Assembly: GCA_012728375.1 (NCBI GenBank)
Contig: JAAYFF010000029.1
Span: 1-58,134, forward strand
DNA: 58,134 bases
Reading direction: 5' to 3'
Source: Bacillota bacterium
GTDB lineage: Bacteria; Bacillota; Dethiobacteria; DTU022; UBA8154
Shown here: positions 8,838 through 16,428 of the stretch, piece by piece
How positions within the stretch are numbered: the stretch's first letter is position 1
Layout of the letters: each line of letters begins with the position of its first letter
Notes under the pieces: generated by a model
Database searches by the model: none
The model's input: only the letters and a program-made list of their open reading frames with translations
What the model was told of the DNA's origin: nothing
Translations under genes and position numbers: made by a program

Positions 8838-9443
8838 TTATTTATGATAAGCCGCTTTCCCAGCCCCGTACACGAGCAGCAACTGCACGGCCAACAAAGC
8901 CAGGCTGCCCAAGACGACCAAGATCCAGAGCCACATCCGGGTAATTTCAAACCCTAAATGTAGCATCCCTTGCAGGTTGGCCGCGGTAGAGTTGTCAACC
9001 AACGCGACAAACGCTGAGAAAGAGCATACGATCAGTAAAACAACTGTTGCCAAAACAGCCGCCTTCTTAAGGGCCCCGCGCAATTCCTGCCCGTCCAGCC
9101 CGTTAATTTTCGCTTTTCTTCCCGTATATACTCCCGCCGCTGCCCCCACAAGGACGTTAAAGACGGGTACGCCCATGAAGAAGCCGAGAAGGCCAACCGA
9201 ATAGAACAGATAAAGAGCGAGCAGCGCAATTAGCGGCAAGCTGTAGAAGTTATACACCAGGCCGCGCAAAACAATCATATCAAGACACAATCCTGCCAGC
9301 AAGCCGGCGATCGCCCCCCATTTAATGCCTGCTTCGCCCAAACCCAACAAGTAACTGCCCCACCATGAAAGGCACATTGTCGCTACCGGGATGATCACCC
9401 CCAGGGTAATCCCGGCAAATATTTTGTCAAACCTTTGCACCAA
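8838..9443 (-). CDS. Hypothetical multi-pass membrane protein
   Basis: A 201-residue protein with about five or six hydrophobic segments (roughly residues 9-30, 40-58, 65-90, 93-108, 130-150 and 170-193) and one basic cytoplasmic-looking loop, GRKAKINGLDG. I recognise no family. TTG 9443 (GGAGG 7 nt upstream) or GTG 9440 could be the start. It lies 27 bp upstream of the NUDIX gene on the same strand and may be co-transcribed with it. Confidence 0.6.
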   Translation of the reverse strand: MVQRFDKIFAGITLGVIIPVATMCLSWWGSYLLGLGEAGIKWGAIAGLLAGLCLDMIVLRGLVYNFYSLPLIALLALYLFYSVGLLGFFMGVPVFNVLVGAAAGVYTGRKAKINGLDGQELRGALKKAAVLATVVLLIVCSFSAFVALVDNSTAANLQGMLHLGFEITRMWLWILVVLGSLALLAVQLLLVYGAGKAAYHK

Positions 9444-9581
9444 AAACCATCCTCCGATTCGAAAACAGAACGCTGTCCACCATTCTCTATCATTATATTA
9501 CATAGAGGATATATATTCCAGCAAAGGTAATACGTCGCAACTTGTTGTTTTATACAAACAGTAGCAAAACAAGATACAAAA

Positions 9582-9612
9582 CATAGTATATTACAAATTG
9601 ATAAGTAGGTGA
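9582..9612 (+). promoter_or_regulatory. Possible -10 element and ribosome binding site of the 9619 gene
   Basis: CATAGTATA at 9582-9590 fits the CATA-N3-TA pattern of mother-cell sporulation promoters; it could equally be an ordinary TATATT-type -10. AGGTGA at 9607-9612 is a ribosome binding site 6 nt before GTG 9619. Confidence 0.25.
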
Positions 9613-9618
9613 ATCAGT

Positions 9619-10044
9619 GTGGGTACTCGTAGAATCGGATTATTTGAATGCTGTATGCTACTGTTCAGGACTGCAAATGTACCGATCCTCCCTGACGCTG
9701 AAGCACGTGGTGTTGCTTCAGTTTTTCAGTCTCCAACCGGAGGGGGAAACGTATTAGTAGCTGCAATCGGGCTTCCTGACCCGCAGGTATTAGGCGGTGA
9801 AACTTATGTTGCATGGATTCGCAATACCCCCCTTGGCCAAACGATTCCATTTCAGTTGCTTCAAACAGGGCCTGTTATAATTGAGCCGGGAGTTTGGGTC
9901 GGCGCTTTCGTTTTTGGCCCGGGGGAAGCAGTTGCCCCGTTTGAAGATATTGTTGTAACTGCTGAAATCGCCCCGCCATTTATTCAACCTTCTTTAGAAC
10001 GGATTGCGCTTATTGGTTTATTTAATCAATGTCGTCCTCAATAA
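9619..10044 (+). CDS. Hypothetical protein, all-beta, RskA-like flavour
   Basis: A 141-residue protein with no signal peptide or membrane segment. The central part (VLVAAIGLPDP, ETYVAWIRNTPLGQTIPFQL, VGAFVFGPGEAVAPFEDIVV) is predicted mostly beta and reads like the C-terminal beta domain of anti-sigma-K (RskA) type proteins, with the YVAWI position matching their YQLWL. This is a pattern resemblance only; no HTH or anti-sigma helix is present. It stands alone between inverted neighbours and has its own terminator, so it is a monocistronic unit. Confidence 0.5.
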   Translation: MGTRRIGLFECCMLLFRTANVPILPDAEARGVASVFQSPTGGGNVLVAAIGLPDPQVLGGETYVAWIRNTPLGQTIPFQLLQTGPVIIEPGVWVGAFVFGPGEAVAPFEDIVVTAEIAPPFIQPSLERIALIGLFNQCRPQ

Positions 10045-10072
10045 ATTTGTCAAGTTTTTGGCTGTTCAAGGG

Positions 10073-10113
10073 ATTCGCCCGCTGCTAAATCCGGCAAAGG
10101 CGAATTCTTTTTC
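10073..10113 (+). terminator. Rho-independent terminator
   Basis: ATTCGCC (10073-10079) pairs with GGCGAAT (10099-10105) and is followed by TCTTTTTCTTTG. It ends the 9619 transcript. Confidence 0.6.
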
Positions 10114-10130
10114 TTTGTTTCCGGGCGGGG

Positions 10131-10592
10131 CTATTTCATTGCATCGAGCAAGCCATTCAGCTTATCAATGGAACTTCTGTCTTTCTGTAATATCTCCCCC
10201 GCTAACTCCCTAGATTTATGATCAAGATTACCCCTCAGTACTTTTTCAGCCATACTTACTCCCTTGGTTTCACCTTCCAGCGCTTTTTTAATAATTTCTT
10301 CGGTATCAGCCTTTAAACCCAAGTCCATACTGACTTTCATATCAGCCATCGTGCCCTTCATCCCGAGGTTTTCATGCGGCCGTCCGCCTAGGTCCTGAAT
10401 ATAATCAGCTAATATGTTGATATTCTGTCGATGCTGCTTTTGAATTTCTTGAAGGGTTTTCTTCACATTATGATCATCTTTTACCTTGGAGATAAAATTA
10501 TTAAAACTCTCCACTGCCATGTATTCTCCCTGCAAGAGCTGATTAAGAGAGCTTATAGTTTCTTTATTTTCTGCCACCTTATTTTCCGTCAC
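10131..10592 (-). CDS. DUF2383/ferritin-like helical protein
   Basis: A 153-residue all-helical protein. SLNQLLQGEYMAVESFNNFI followed by KQHRQNINILADYIQDLGGRP has the E...E-x-H type spacing of ferritin-like four-helix proteins and matches the DUF2383 family found in spore formers. Function is not established; family members are thought of as stress or spore-associated. It starts with GTG 10592 after AAGGAGG (10-nt spacing); the ATG a few bases upstream is in another frame and blocked. It is a single gene with no membrane segment. Confidence 0.7.
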   Translation of the reverse strand: MTENKVAENKETISSLNQLLQGEYMAVESFNNFISKVKDDHNVKKTLQEIQKQHRQNINILADYIQDLGGRPHENLGMKGTMADMKVSMDLGLKADTEEIIKKALEGETKGVSMAEKVLRGNLDHKSRELAGEILQKDRSSIDKLNGLLDAMK

Positions 10593-10675
10593 CTTGGTTT
10601 TGCCTCCTTCATGACGAATTCTTCCTTATCTTATCTTTCCACCTATCCGAAGACAAATACATTACAGTAGTGTCA

Positions 10676-10732
10676 GGTACACTTGACATCTAAGAATTAC
10701 TCTGTTATGCTGGATGTAAGGTATACTTGACA
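10676..10732 (+). promoter_or_regulatory. Promoter with repeated GGTAYACTTGACA boxes
   Basis: TTGACA (10683-10688) and TATGCT (10706-10711) are 17 nt apart. The 13-mer GGTACACTTGACA (10676-10688) recurs as GGTATACTTGACA at 10720-10732, just before the XRE gene, and the first copy is part of TGTCA-N8-TGACA. This looks like an autoregulatory operator pair for the XRE regulator. Confidence 0.55.
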
Positions 10733-10752
10733 CATTTGCAGGGGGCAATGCC

Positions 10753-10959
10753 GTGCAAAACAATGTAAGGCGGTTTCGGGAAAAGTTAGGATTGACCCAA
10801 AAAGAACTGGGAGAGCGCGTGGGAGTTTCACGCCAGGCGATCAACGCGATAGAAACAGGTAAGTATGATCCGTCGATCTGGCTAGCGTATGATCTGTCGC
10901 AATTTTTTGGTGTATCAATTGAGGAGCTGTTTCTGTTTAAAGAGGAGGATAGAAAATGA
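10753..10959 (+). CDS. XRE-family transcriptional regulator
   Basis: A 68-residue single-domain helix-turn-helix protein of the Cro/XRE type. Residues about 13-35 (LTQKELGERVGVSRQAINAI) are the HTH and ETGKYDPSIWLAYDLSQFFG the following helices. It starts with GTG 10753. It overlaps the next gene by ATGA, and its two upstream 13-bp repeats suggest self-repression. Small XRE proteins of this form commonly pair with a membrane protein in Firmicutes, as here. Confidence 0.88.
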   Translation: MQNNVRRFREKLGLTQKELGERVGVSRQAINAIETGKYDPSIWLAYDLSQFFGVSIEELFLFKEEDRK

Positions 10960-11420
10960 AGGGTCTTCTCAAAAACCCGGCAGTCAATGCGGTTTGTCTA
11001 AGCTTGTTTTCCGCGTTCTACGGCCTTATCTTTATCATTACTTCCGGCCATATTGAGTTTAAAAGCCTGTTATATTACAGCCGGACAGCAAGAATTTATC
11101 CGTTTTGGACTGCCTGGAGCAGTTTTCTTGCTTCAGGGCATCACGTTTACATCGCCTTTACCTTGATTGCGATCACTATGCTGGTTGTGTTCATGCTGCT
11201 TATGCGCCGCCGCCCCTATGATGAATACCACACTGCCAACCTCATCCAATGCCTCGTGGTAGCCGCGATACTGACACTTATCGCCATTGCCGTATTTTAC
11301 CTTATGATATTGAGCGATCCCAACGGCATTGTGGAAAAGTTTACCCTGTTCATTGTTATAAACTGGACGACAGTGGTACTTTCGGACCTGGTGTTTGTGT
11401 TCGTATGCAGATGGAGATAG
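10956..11420 (+). CDS. Hypothetical four-helix membrane protein paired with XRE regulator
   Basis: A 154-residue protein with four hydrophobic segments (about residues 10-30, 66-82, 98-119 and 127-151) and a basic RRRPYDEYHT loop after the second. It starts within the XRE stop codon (ATGA overlap), so its synthesis is coupled to the regulator. I do not recognise a named family; a role as sensor or effector of the regulator is inference from the pairing. Confidence 0.7.
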   Translation: MKGLLKNPAVNAVCLSLFSAFYGLIFIITSGHIEFKSLLYYSRTARIYPFWTAWSSFLASGHHVYIAFTLIAITMLVVFMLLMRRRPYDEYHTANLIQCLVVAAILTLIAIAVFYLMILSDPNGIVEKFTLFIVINWTTVVLSDLVFVFVCRWR

Positions 11421-11424
11421 AGCT

Positions 11425-12762
11425 ATGAAAATCCTCCTGATACAGCCTAAAATGAATAAACGGCCCATGGATACCGACCTTAAAACCAGCATGGCCCCGT
11501 CTCTGGCGCTGCTTACTTTAACGAGCCTTACACCCGGGGAACATGAAGTGAACATCTGCAATGAAAATATCGAAAAAATAGATTATAACTGCGGAGCGGA
11601 TCTGGTTGGCATTACCATAACCTTGGATGTAATGCCGAGGGCCGTAATAATTGCGGAACAATTCCGCAGGCTTGGAATTCCGGTTGTAGCGGGCGGAATA
11701 CATGTCACGTGCAGCCCTGATGAGTGCATGCAGCATTTTGACGCCATTTGTATCGGAGCTGCCGAGCGTGTCTGGGCACGTATAATAGAGGACGCAGCAC
11801 AGGGCAGGCTTCAGCGGGTCTACCATGACATGGAAAATTTTCAGGGAGATGAGATTGTATCCCCGGCTTACAACAAAATTGATAAAAGCCGGTATCTCTT
11901 CTCGAACGTCGTTACCACCAGCCGCGGTTGCCCAAACAGATGCGATTTTTGTTACAATAGCTGCCAAAACAGAATTTATGTTCAGCGTCCGATAAAGGAT
12001 GTGCTCAGAGATATTAAGTCGCTTGGAACACGGCATGTGCTATTTATTGACGACAATTTTATCGGGGTGCCGTCCTATACCCGCGAATTGCTTGGCTGCC
12101 TGCGGGGGATGAATTTAAAATGGAGCGCCGCGGTTACTACAAAAATTGCCGACTACCCCGACTTGCTGGACCTGATGGCCGAGACGGGCTGTCAAAGCCT
12201 TTTTATCGGCTTTGAATCGATCAACAACTCGTCTTTACGAGGAGTAAACAAGGCTAACCGCTTTGAAAAATATGATAGGCTTGTCACAGAAATTCACAGC
12301 CGGGGTATTATGATTAATGCCAGCATGGTATTTGGCCTGGACGGGGATGAACCGGATGTTTTTCGGCGGGCTCTCGATTGGCTGGTAAAAAATAAAATTG
12401 AGACGCTGACTTCTCATATTCTCACCCCATACCCCGGCACAAAGCTCTATCGCCGGATGAAGGAAGAAGGGCGGATAACCGACTATGATCTTTCCAAGTA
12501 CAATACATCGCATGTAGTGTATAAACCTAAGGGAATGACGGCAGAGGAACTTTACGAAGGCTACCTTTGGATATACCGAAATTTTTATTCCCTTCAAAAC
12601 ATATGGCGCCGCATGCCGGAGCATAGGGAACAGCGAAAACCATACCTTTTGTTCAACTTGTTTTATCGCAAATATGGGTGGATTACCTCGGCACTGACAC
12701 AAGTTATACCGGAAAGGGCAATCGGGCGGCTGGCGGCACGAATCTCCTACCGGGTAAAATGA
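11425..12762 (+). CDS. B12-binding-domain radical SAM protein
   Basis: A 445-residue class B-type radical SAM enzyme. The N-terminus (MKILLIQPKMNKRPMD, then ADLVGITITLDVMPRAVIIA and VVAGGIHVTCSPDE) is the cobalamin-binding-like Rossmann domain; residues around 168-175 hold CPNRCDFCY, the CX3CX2C site of the 4Fe-4S cluster that cleaves S-adenosylmethionine. Family members methylate or rearrange unactivated carbons in lipids, peptides and cofactors; the substrate here is unknown. ATG 11425 follows GGAGATAGAGCT and begins 4 bp after the membrane-protein stop; an upstream in-frame ATG lies inside that gene. It belongs to the XRE/membrane-protein operon. Confidence 0.85.
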   Translation: MKILLIQPKMNKRPMDTDLKTSMAPSLALLTLTSLTPGEHEVNICNENIEKIDYNCGADLVGITITLDVMPRAVIIAEQFRRLGIPVVAGGIHVTCSPDECMQHFDAICIGAAERVWARIIEDAAQGRLQRVYHDMENFQGDEIVSPAYNKIDKSRYLFSNVVTTSRGCPNRCDFCYNSCQNRIYVQRPIKDVLRDIKSLGTRHVLFIDDNFIGVPSYTRELLGCLRGMNLKWSAAVTTKIADYPDLLDLMAETGCQSLFIGFESINNSSLRGVNKANRFEKYDRLVTEIHSRGIMINASMVFGLDGDEPDVFRRALDWLVKNKIETLTSHILTPYPGTKLYRRMKEEGRITDYDLSKYNTSHVVYKPKGMTAEELYEGYLWIYRNFYSLQNIWRRMPEHREQRKPYLLFNLFYRKYGWITSALTQVIPERAIGRLAARISYRVK

Positions 12763-12777
12763 TAATGCTGGAAAATG

Positions 12778-12847
12778 GTGAAGCAGGGGGACGGTTCTTG
12801 TGCTTCACTGCCGGCAGTGAAGCACAAGAACCGTCCCCCTGCTTCAC
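12778..12847. repeat. Perfect 70-bp palindrome (REP-like family A)
   Basis: Two exact 35-bp arms meet at 12812/12813 with no spacer. Each arm is itself a hairpin (GTGAAGCA ... TGCTTCAC around GGGGGACGGTTCTTG). Diverged single units lie at 14302 and 16451. It abuts the truncated hicA remnant. The form resembles REP-type elements mobilised by IS200-like transposases. Confidence 0.9.
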
Positions 12848-12849
12848 AA

Positions 12850-12912
12850 CCAAACCCGGACATTAAAACAAAAACAATAAATTCCATCCTCAAACAAGCG
12901 GGGCTGAAATAA
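12850..12912 (+). pseudogene. hicA: hicA toxin remnant (last 20 codons)
   Basis: The plus-strand frame ending at TAA 12910-12912 reads PNPDIKTKTINSILKQAGLK. HicA mRNA-interferase toxins typically end in a -T-L-xSILKQAGL tail, and the position 53 bp before hicB is the normal one. The rest of hicA (about 60-70 codons in the family, including the catalytic His) is gone; the 70-bp palindrome ends 2 bp upstream of the recognisable part. AGCGGGG/CCCCGCT around the stop forms a hairpin between the two genes. Confidence 0.7.
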
Positions 12913-12965
12913 GCCCCCGCTAAAGGGTATCAAAATAAAAAATAAAAGTTAAAGGAGGTTTTATC

Positions 12966-13373
12966 GTGAAATTAATCTATCCTGCTTGCTTTTATCCTTG
13001 CGAAGAAGGCGGATATACTGTTACATTTCCCGATTTACCAGGCTGTGTAACCGAAGGCGATACGTTAACTGAAGCCGTAGATATGGCTATTGATGCTGCC
13101 GCCGGTTGGCTCTTGGATGAGGTGGAAAATAAAAGACCAATACCTAAATCCTCAGATATTAAAAGCGTTGTGGCAGATGAATATGAAGACGGCTTTGTCA
13201 GTCTGATTAGTGTCGATCTTGATGAATATGCCAGAAAACACAGTAATAAAGCTGTTAAGAAAACACTAACCATCCCTGCTTGGCTTAACACTCTTGCAGA
13301 AAAAAATAATATAAACTTTTCACAAATTCTTCAAGAAGGATTAAAGAAACACCTTGGAATTAAGCAGCCTTAA
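12966..13373 (+). CDS. hicB: HicB-family antitoxin, orphaned
   Basis: A 135-residue HicB. The N-terminal half (YPACFYPCEEGGYTVTFPDL, PGCVTEGDTLTEAVDMA) is the degenerate RNase-H-like HicB domain; the C-terminal KKTLTIPAWLNTLAEKNNIN and FSQILQEGLKKHLGI is a ribbon-helix-helix DNA-binding domain of the kind that represses the hicAB promoter. It starts with GTG after AAAGGAGG. Its toxin partner is reduced to a fragment, so the gene should act only as a DNA-binding protein or be decaying. Confidence 0.88.
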   Translation: MKLIYPACFYPCEEGGYTVTFPDLPGCVTEGDTLTEAVDMAIDAAAGWLLDEVENKRPIPKSSDIKSVVADEYEDGFVSLISVDLDEYARKHSNKAVKKTLTIPAWLNTLAEKNNINFSQILQEGLKKHLGIKQP

Positions 13374-13387
13374 CCGGCTGTTTTTTT
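13364..13387 (+). terminator. hicB terminator
   Basis: CAGCC and GGCTG (13376-13380) flank the hicB stop codon and are followed by seven T residues. The stem is short but the T run is perfect. Confidence 0.5.
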
Positions 13388-13476
13388 CACACCTCTAAAC
13401 CTGCCGTTTAGTATATAATCCCAAAATTAGAGAGATAATAAAGAAAATACATATGGCATTTCTTAAGGTGTTTTAA

Positions 13477-13644
13477 ATGTTTAAAACAAAAGATGCTATT
13501 ATAGCCGGCGTATTAGCCGGATGGATGGGATTTTTATTGCACCTTTTCCGGAGGGCCGTATTCCACACCGAATTTTTCCACAGTCACACGTCTGATACGC
13601 TGATCCTCAAGAGGCTTATCTTCAGAGTCCCTAGGCACTTCTGA
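13477..13644 (+). pseudogene. Truncated membrane-protein gene running into cyclophilin
   Basis: ATG 13477 has AAGGTG 6 nt upstream and begins MFKTKDAIIAGVLAGWMGFL, a credible membrane-protein N-terminus similar in style to those at 21661 and 57418. After about 19 codons the frame enters the 3' end of the convergent cyclophilin gene (from 13534) and the rest, to TGA 13642, is antisense of that gene. The 55-residue ORF is probably the 5' stump of a longer gene cut at the junction. Confidence 0.4.
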
Positions 13645-14250
13645 GATCCTGTCCACGACATCCATCCCTTCAAGAACAGTGCCGAAGGCGGCGTACTGGG
13701 TGTCCAGATGGGGTTGCTCAGCCACGGTAATGAAAAACTGGGAACCCGCTGAATCGAAAGGCTCGGAGCGGGCCATAGAGATTACACCCCGTTTGTGGAG
13801 AATCCCGTTGTTGTGACCGTTAGCGGCAAACTCCCCTTTAATGAAATAACCGGGTCCGCCGCGGCCTGTTCCTTCAGGGCACCCTCCCTGGATCATAAAA
13901 CCCGGGATTACGCGATGGAAGATAAGCCCGTCATAGAACCCTTCCTCTGCCAGGGAAATAAAGTTCCTCACTGTATTGGGAGCATTTACCGGATCCAATT
14001 CCACCTTAATCAGCTCGCCGCTTTCCATCTCAATTGTAGCGACCGGCTTTTGGATACCGGCAAACTGTTCTTCAAGCGATCCGCTCTCCGTACTATTTAT
14101 CTTACCGTCTCCTCCTCGAAGCAGCATAAATGCCGCGGTCAGAACCACAACGGCCAGCACTGCGATGACGACCGGATTAACCCTGAAACTGGAACTGCCG
14201 CGCTGTTTGCCGGTTGGCACCTCTTTCTTGCGCCTCTTTTTCTTACCCAT
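13534..14250 (-). CDS. Membrane-anchored cyclophilin-type peptidyl-prolyl isomerase
   Basis: A 238-residue protein: very basic N-terminus (MGKKKRRKKEVP), one membrane segment (about 26-45, VIAVLAVVVLTAAFMLL), a short linker, then a cyclophilin domain with FHRVIPGFMIQGG, GGPGYFIKGEF, ISMARS and SAGSQFFITVA. It should catalyse Xaa-Pro isomerisation outside the membrane. The ATG at 14250 is preceded by GGGAGAAGG; longer starts to 14301 run into a repeat. It is a single gene downstream of the methyltransferases. Confidence 0.9.
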   Translation of the reverse strand: MGKKKRRKKEVPTGKQRGSSSFRVNPVVIAVLAVVVLTAAFMLLRGGDGKINSTESGSLEEQFAGIQKPVATIEMESGELIKVELDPVNAPNTVRNFISLAEEGFYDGLIFHRVIPGFMIQGGCPEGTGRGGPGYFIKGEFAANGHNNGILHKRGVISMARSEPFDSAGSQFFITVAEQPHLDTQYAAFGTVLEGMDVVDRISEVPRDSEDKPLEDQRIRRVTVEKFGVEYGPPEKVQ

Positions 14251-14301
14251 CCTTCTCCCTCTCCCCATATTCAACCAGGTAGTATTTTCGATAGGAGCCA
14301 T

Positions 14302-14366
14302 GGGGACAGTTCCATCGTCTTCCCTTCGGACCTCCGCTTCGCTTCGGTGACGCTCGAACCGTCCCC
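14302..14366. repeat. Imperfect inverted repeat, family A
   Basis: GGGGACAGTTC (14302-14312) and GAACCGTCCCC (14356-14366) are near-perfect inverse copies. The 19-mer GGGGACAGTTCCATCGTCT also occurs at 16460. It sits between the methyltransferase stop and the cyclophilin start. Confidence 0.7.
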
Positions 14367-14386
14367 AAGGCTCTTGCTTCTAAAAT

Positions 14387-15514
14387 TCAAATAACAAGGG
14401 ACTGCTGCACTCCCCTTTTAAGCTCTAAATGCTCGAGAGCTGCATCTTTGTTAATAGGCAGATTTTTAACATAGTCATGCTCAAAGTAAGAAACCTTCAA
14501 AATACCATTTTCTATTTCTTCTACATTTTTAACAAAAACAAGCATTAAGTCTTTTTCCTGCCTGGTCATTACCGGGAAGCCGAAATAGTTATTGGTGTAT
14601 TTTAAAGGGCCTTTTTCTTTGGCGTATTCTTCTGTAAAAATGATGTGTTTTTTGAGCCGCTGCAAATTATAATTATTAAGATTAAATTTCTCTTTCTCTA
14701 TCATTTTCTTTACATGCACTGCAAAACTTTCGTCGATTTCGTAGCCTACGCTGTTTCTGCCGGCAGCTATCGCCGCCAGGGCAGTCGTGCCCGTGCCCAA
14801 AAACGGGTCCAGCACAGTATCTCCAAAGACCGAATACATATTAATTAATCGGAACGGCAACAAAAATGGGAAGGCAGCGCTTCTGTCCCGCAACTCTTTA
14901 TCATTCATTTCCTGCCTGATGCCCTTAAAATCCCACACATCGGAAAACCAGCTATTTCTTTCCTCCCAGAAAAAGCTGCTGCGCCTGCGGTTCAGTTTTT
15001 CTTCCGGGGAGGCAAAAATTCTTTTTTTACCTTTGCGGAAAATGAGAATGTACTCGTGTTCCAGCGTTACATAAGCGCCCGCGGGAAGCATTCCGGAACC
15101 CATGAACTTATTGGGTGCATTGGTCTGTTTGCGCCACAAAATTAGCGGCAAAACATCAAATCCCAGCTCAAAACACTTCTTTTGAATGCGTGAATGGTTG
15201 GCAAACAATTGAAAACGGTTATTTATCGTTCTAGTGGCATCGCCGATGTTAATACAGGCAAAGGCCCCGTTTTTCATGACCCGAAACAGCTCTTGCCAGA
15301 CATCATCAAGAATGCTGTGCATGGCCTCGAAAGCATTAAGATAGTCGCCTTCCTCAAGAAACTGAGCAATACGGGGATTTTGGCGGGCAAAGACCCCGTC
15401 CCACATTTCAATCATGGGATAGGGCGGCGAAGTAACAACCAGGTCAATGCTTTCGTTATCTAAATGGCTCAGCCTTCTGGCATCCTTAAAAATAAATTTA
15501 TGCCTTGTCTCCAA
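14387..15514 (-). CDS. DNA methyltransferase, beta-type order (TSPPY)
   Basis: A 375-residue site-specific DNA methyltransferase. Motif IV TSPPYP comes first (near residue 29) and motif I DPFLGTGTTALAA near residue 217, the order of beta-class enzymes; TSPPY is common in N4-cytosine and some N6-adenine enzymes. About 100 C-terminal residues after the domain (from NNYNLQRLKKHIIF) match no domain I recognise. It starts with TTG 15514 behind GGGGAGAGG and overlaps the dam-like gene by 46 bp, so the two are translated together. No endonuclease follows. Confidence 0.85.
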   Translation of the reverse strand: METRHKFIFKDARRLSHLDNESIDLVVTSPPYPMIEMWDGVFARQNPRIAQFLEEGDYLNAFEAMHSILDDVWQELFRVMKNGAFACINIGDATRTINNRFQLFANHSRIQKKCFELGFDVLPLILWRKQTNAPNKFMGSGMLPAGAYVTLEHEYILIFRKGKKRIFASPEEKLNRRRSSFFWEERNSWFSDVWDFKGIRQEMNDKELRDRSAAFPFLLPFRLINMYSVFGDTVLDPFLGTGTTALAAIAAGRNSVGYEIDESFAVHVKKMIEKEKFNLNNYNLQRLKKHIIFTEEYAKEKGPLKYTNNYFGFPVMTRQEKDLMLVFVKNVEEIENGILKVSYFEHDYVKNLPINKDAALEHLELKRGVQQSLVI

Positions 15515-16371
15515 TGTGCCGACCTCTCCCCGTTTTCATAATTCATCACCAGCACTTCATCAATTGCGCCTCTTTTGTCGGCTTTGGAATTAATGACTCT
15601 CTTCGCTTGTATTACTTCGATGTGATAATCATGATAAAGTTCTCTAATGAAATCGGTTGCCGAATTGGAAAGGAGGAACTTAACTCCTTTATTATTCAAC
15701 TTATCACATGCCTTTTTCAAGCGTATCTGCTCGTCCCGATCAAAGCCGCCTTTATCATAACCGGTGAAGCCTGCGGTAGCTGAAAGGGGGTCATACGGCG
15801 GGTCAAGATAGACAAAATCTCCCTTTTTTGCCTTTTGCAAGGCATCCTCAAAGTCCCGGCAAGTAATAGTGATATCGGCCTTATTAAAATAACCGCTGAC
15901 AGCGCGCAGAACGCTTTCATTGACAATGTTGGGATTTTTGTAATTACCGAAAGGGGTATTGAACTCTCCAGCTTTATTAACCCTGAAAAGACCGTTATAG
16001 CAGGTCTTGTTCAGGTAAATCATTCTTGAAGCCCTTTGTACCGGCGAAAGCCTGCCATATTTCTCTTTATCCCGATCTTGCCGGCGCAGCTTATAAAAAT
16101 ATTCTTTGTTATTTTGATGTTTTTTAAGGTCTTCAATTAATTCCTCCACATTATCCTTAATAACCTGGTAAATATTAATTAATTCGCTGCTAATATCATT
16201 TACCACGGCTTTCTCCGGTTGCAGTTCAAACAAAACCGCGCCGCCTCCAAGGAACGGCTCAAAATAAGTTGAAAAATCCTCCGGCACAAATTTTATGATC
16301 TGATTTAATAATTGCCGTTTTCCACCAGCCCATTTTACGACAGGAACAACGAGTATATCTTTTTGCATCAT
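15469..16371 (-). CDS. Dam/DpnM-type adenine-N6 DNA methyltransferase
   Basis: A 300-residue alpha-class adenine methyltransferase. KWAGGKRQLL (motif X, near residue 13), FEPFLGGGAV (motif I, near 38) and DPPYDPL (motif IV, near 195) are all present. The family includes Dam (GATC) and the DpnII/MboI modification enzymes. It begins at ATG 16371 after GAGGTTTA and is the first gene of a two-methyltransferase operon. Two different methylases in tandem are typical of restriction systems that need separate enzymes for the two strands or forms of the site, but no nuclease gene is adjacent. Confidence 0.9.
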   Translation of the reverse strand: MMQKDILVVPVVKWAGGKRQLLNQIIKFVPEDFSTYFEPFLGGGAVLFELQPEKAVVNDISSELINIYQVIKDNVEELIEDLKKHQNNKEYFYKLRRQDRDKEKYGRLSPVQRASRMIYLNKTCYNGLFRVNKAGEFNTPFGNYKNPNIVNESVLRAVSGYFNKADITITCRDFEDALQKAKKGDFVYLDPPYDPLSATAGFTGYDKGGFDRDEQIRLKKACDKLNNKGVKFLLSNSATDFIRELYHDYHIEVIQAKRVINSKADKRGAIDEVLVMNYENGERSAHWRQGINLFLRMPEG

Positions 16372-16428
16372 TAAACCTCATTTATGTAAACGATAGTCCC
16401 TCTGAAATTTTTGTAACTGCTCAATAAT

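Noticed and set aside
12678-12866. 62-codon ORF crossing the 70-bp palindrome
   Set aside because: It starts inside the radical SAM gene and its second half is just the palindrome translated.
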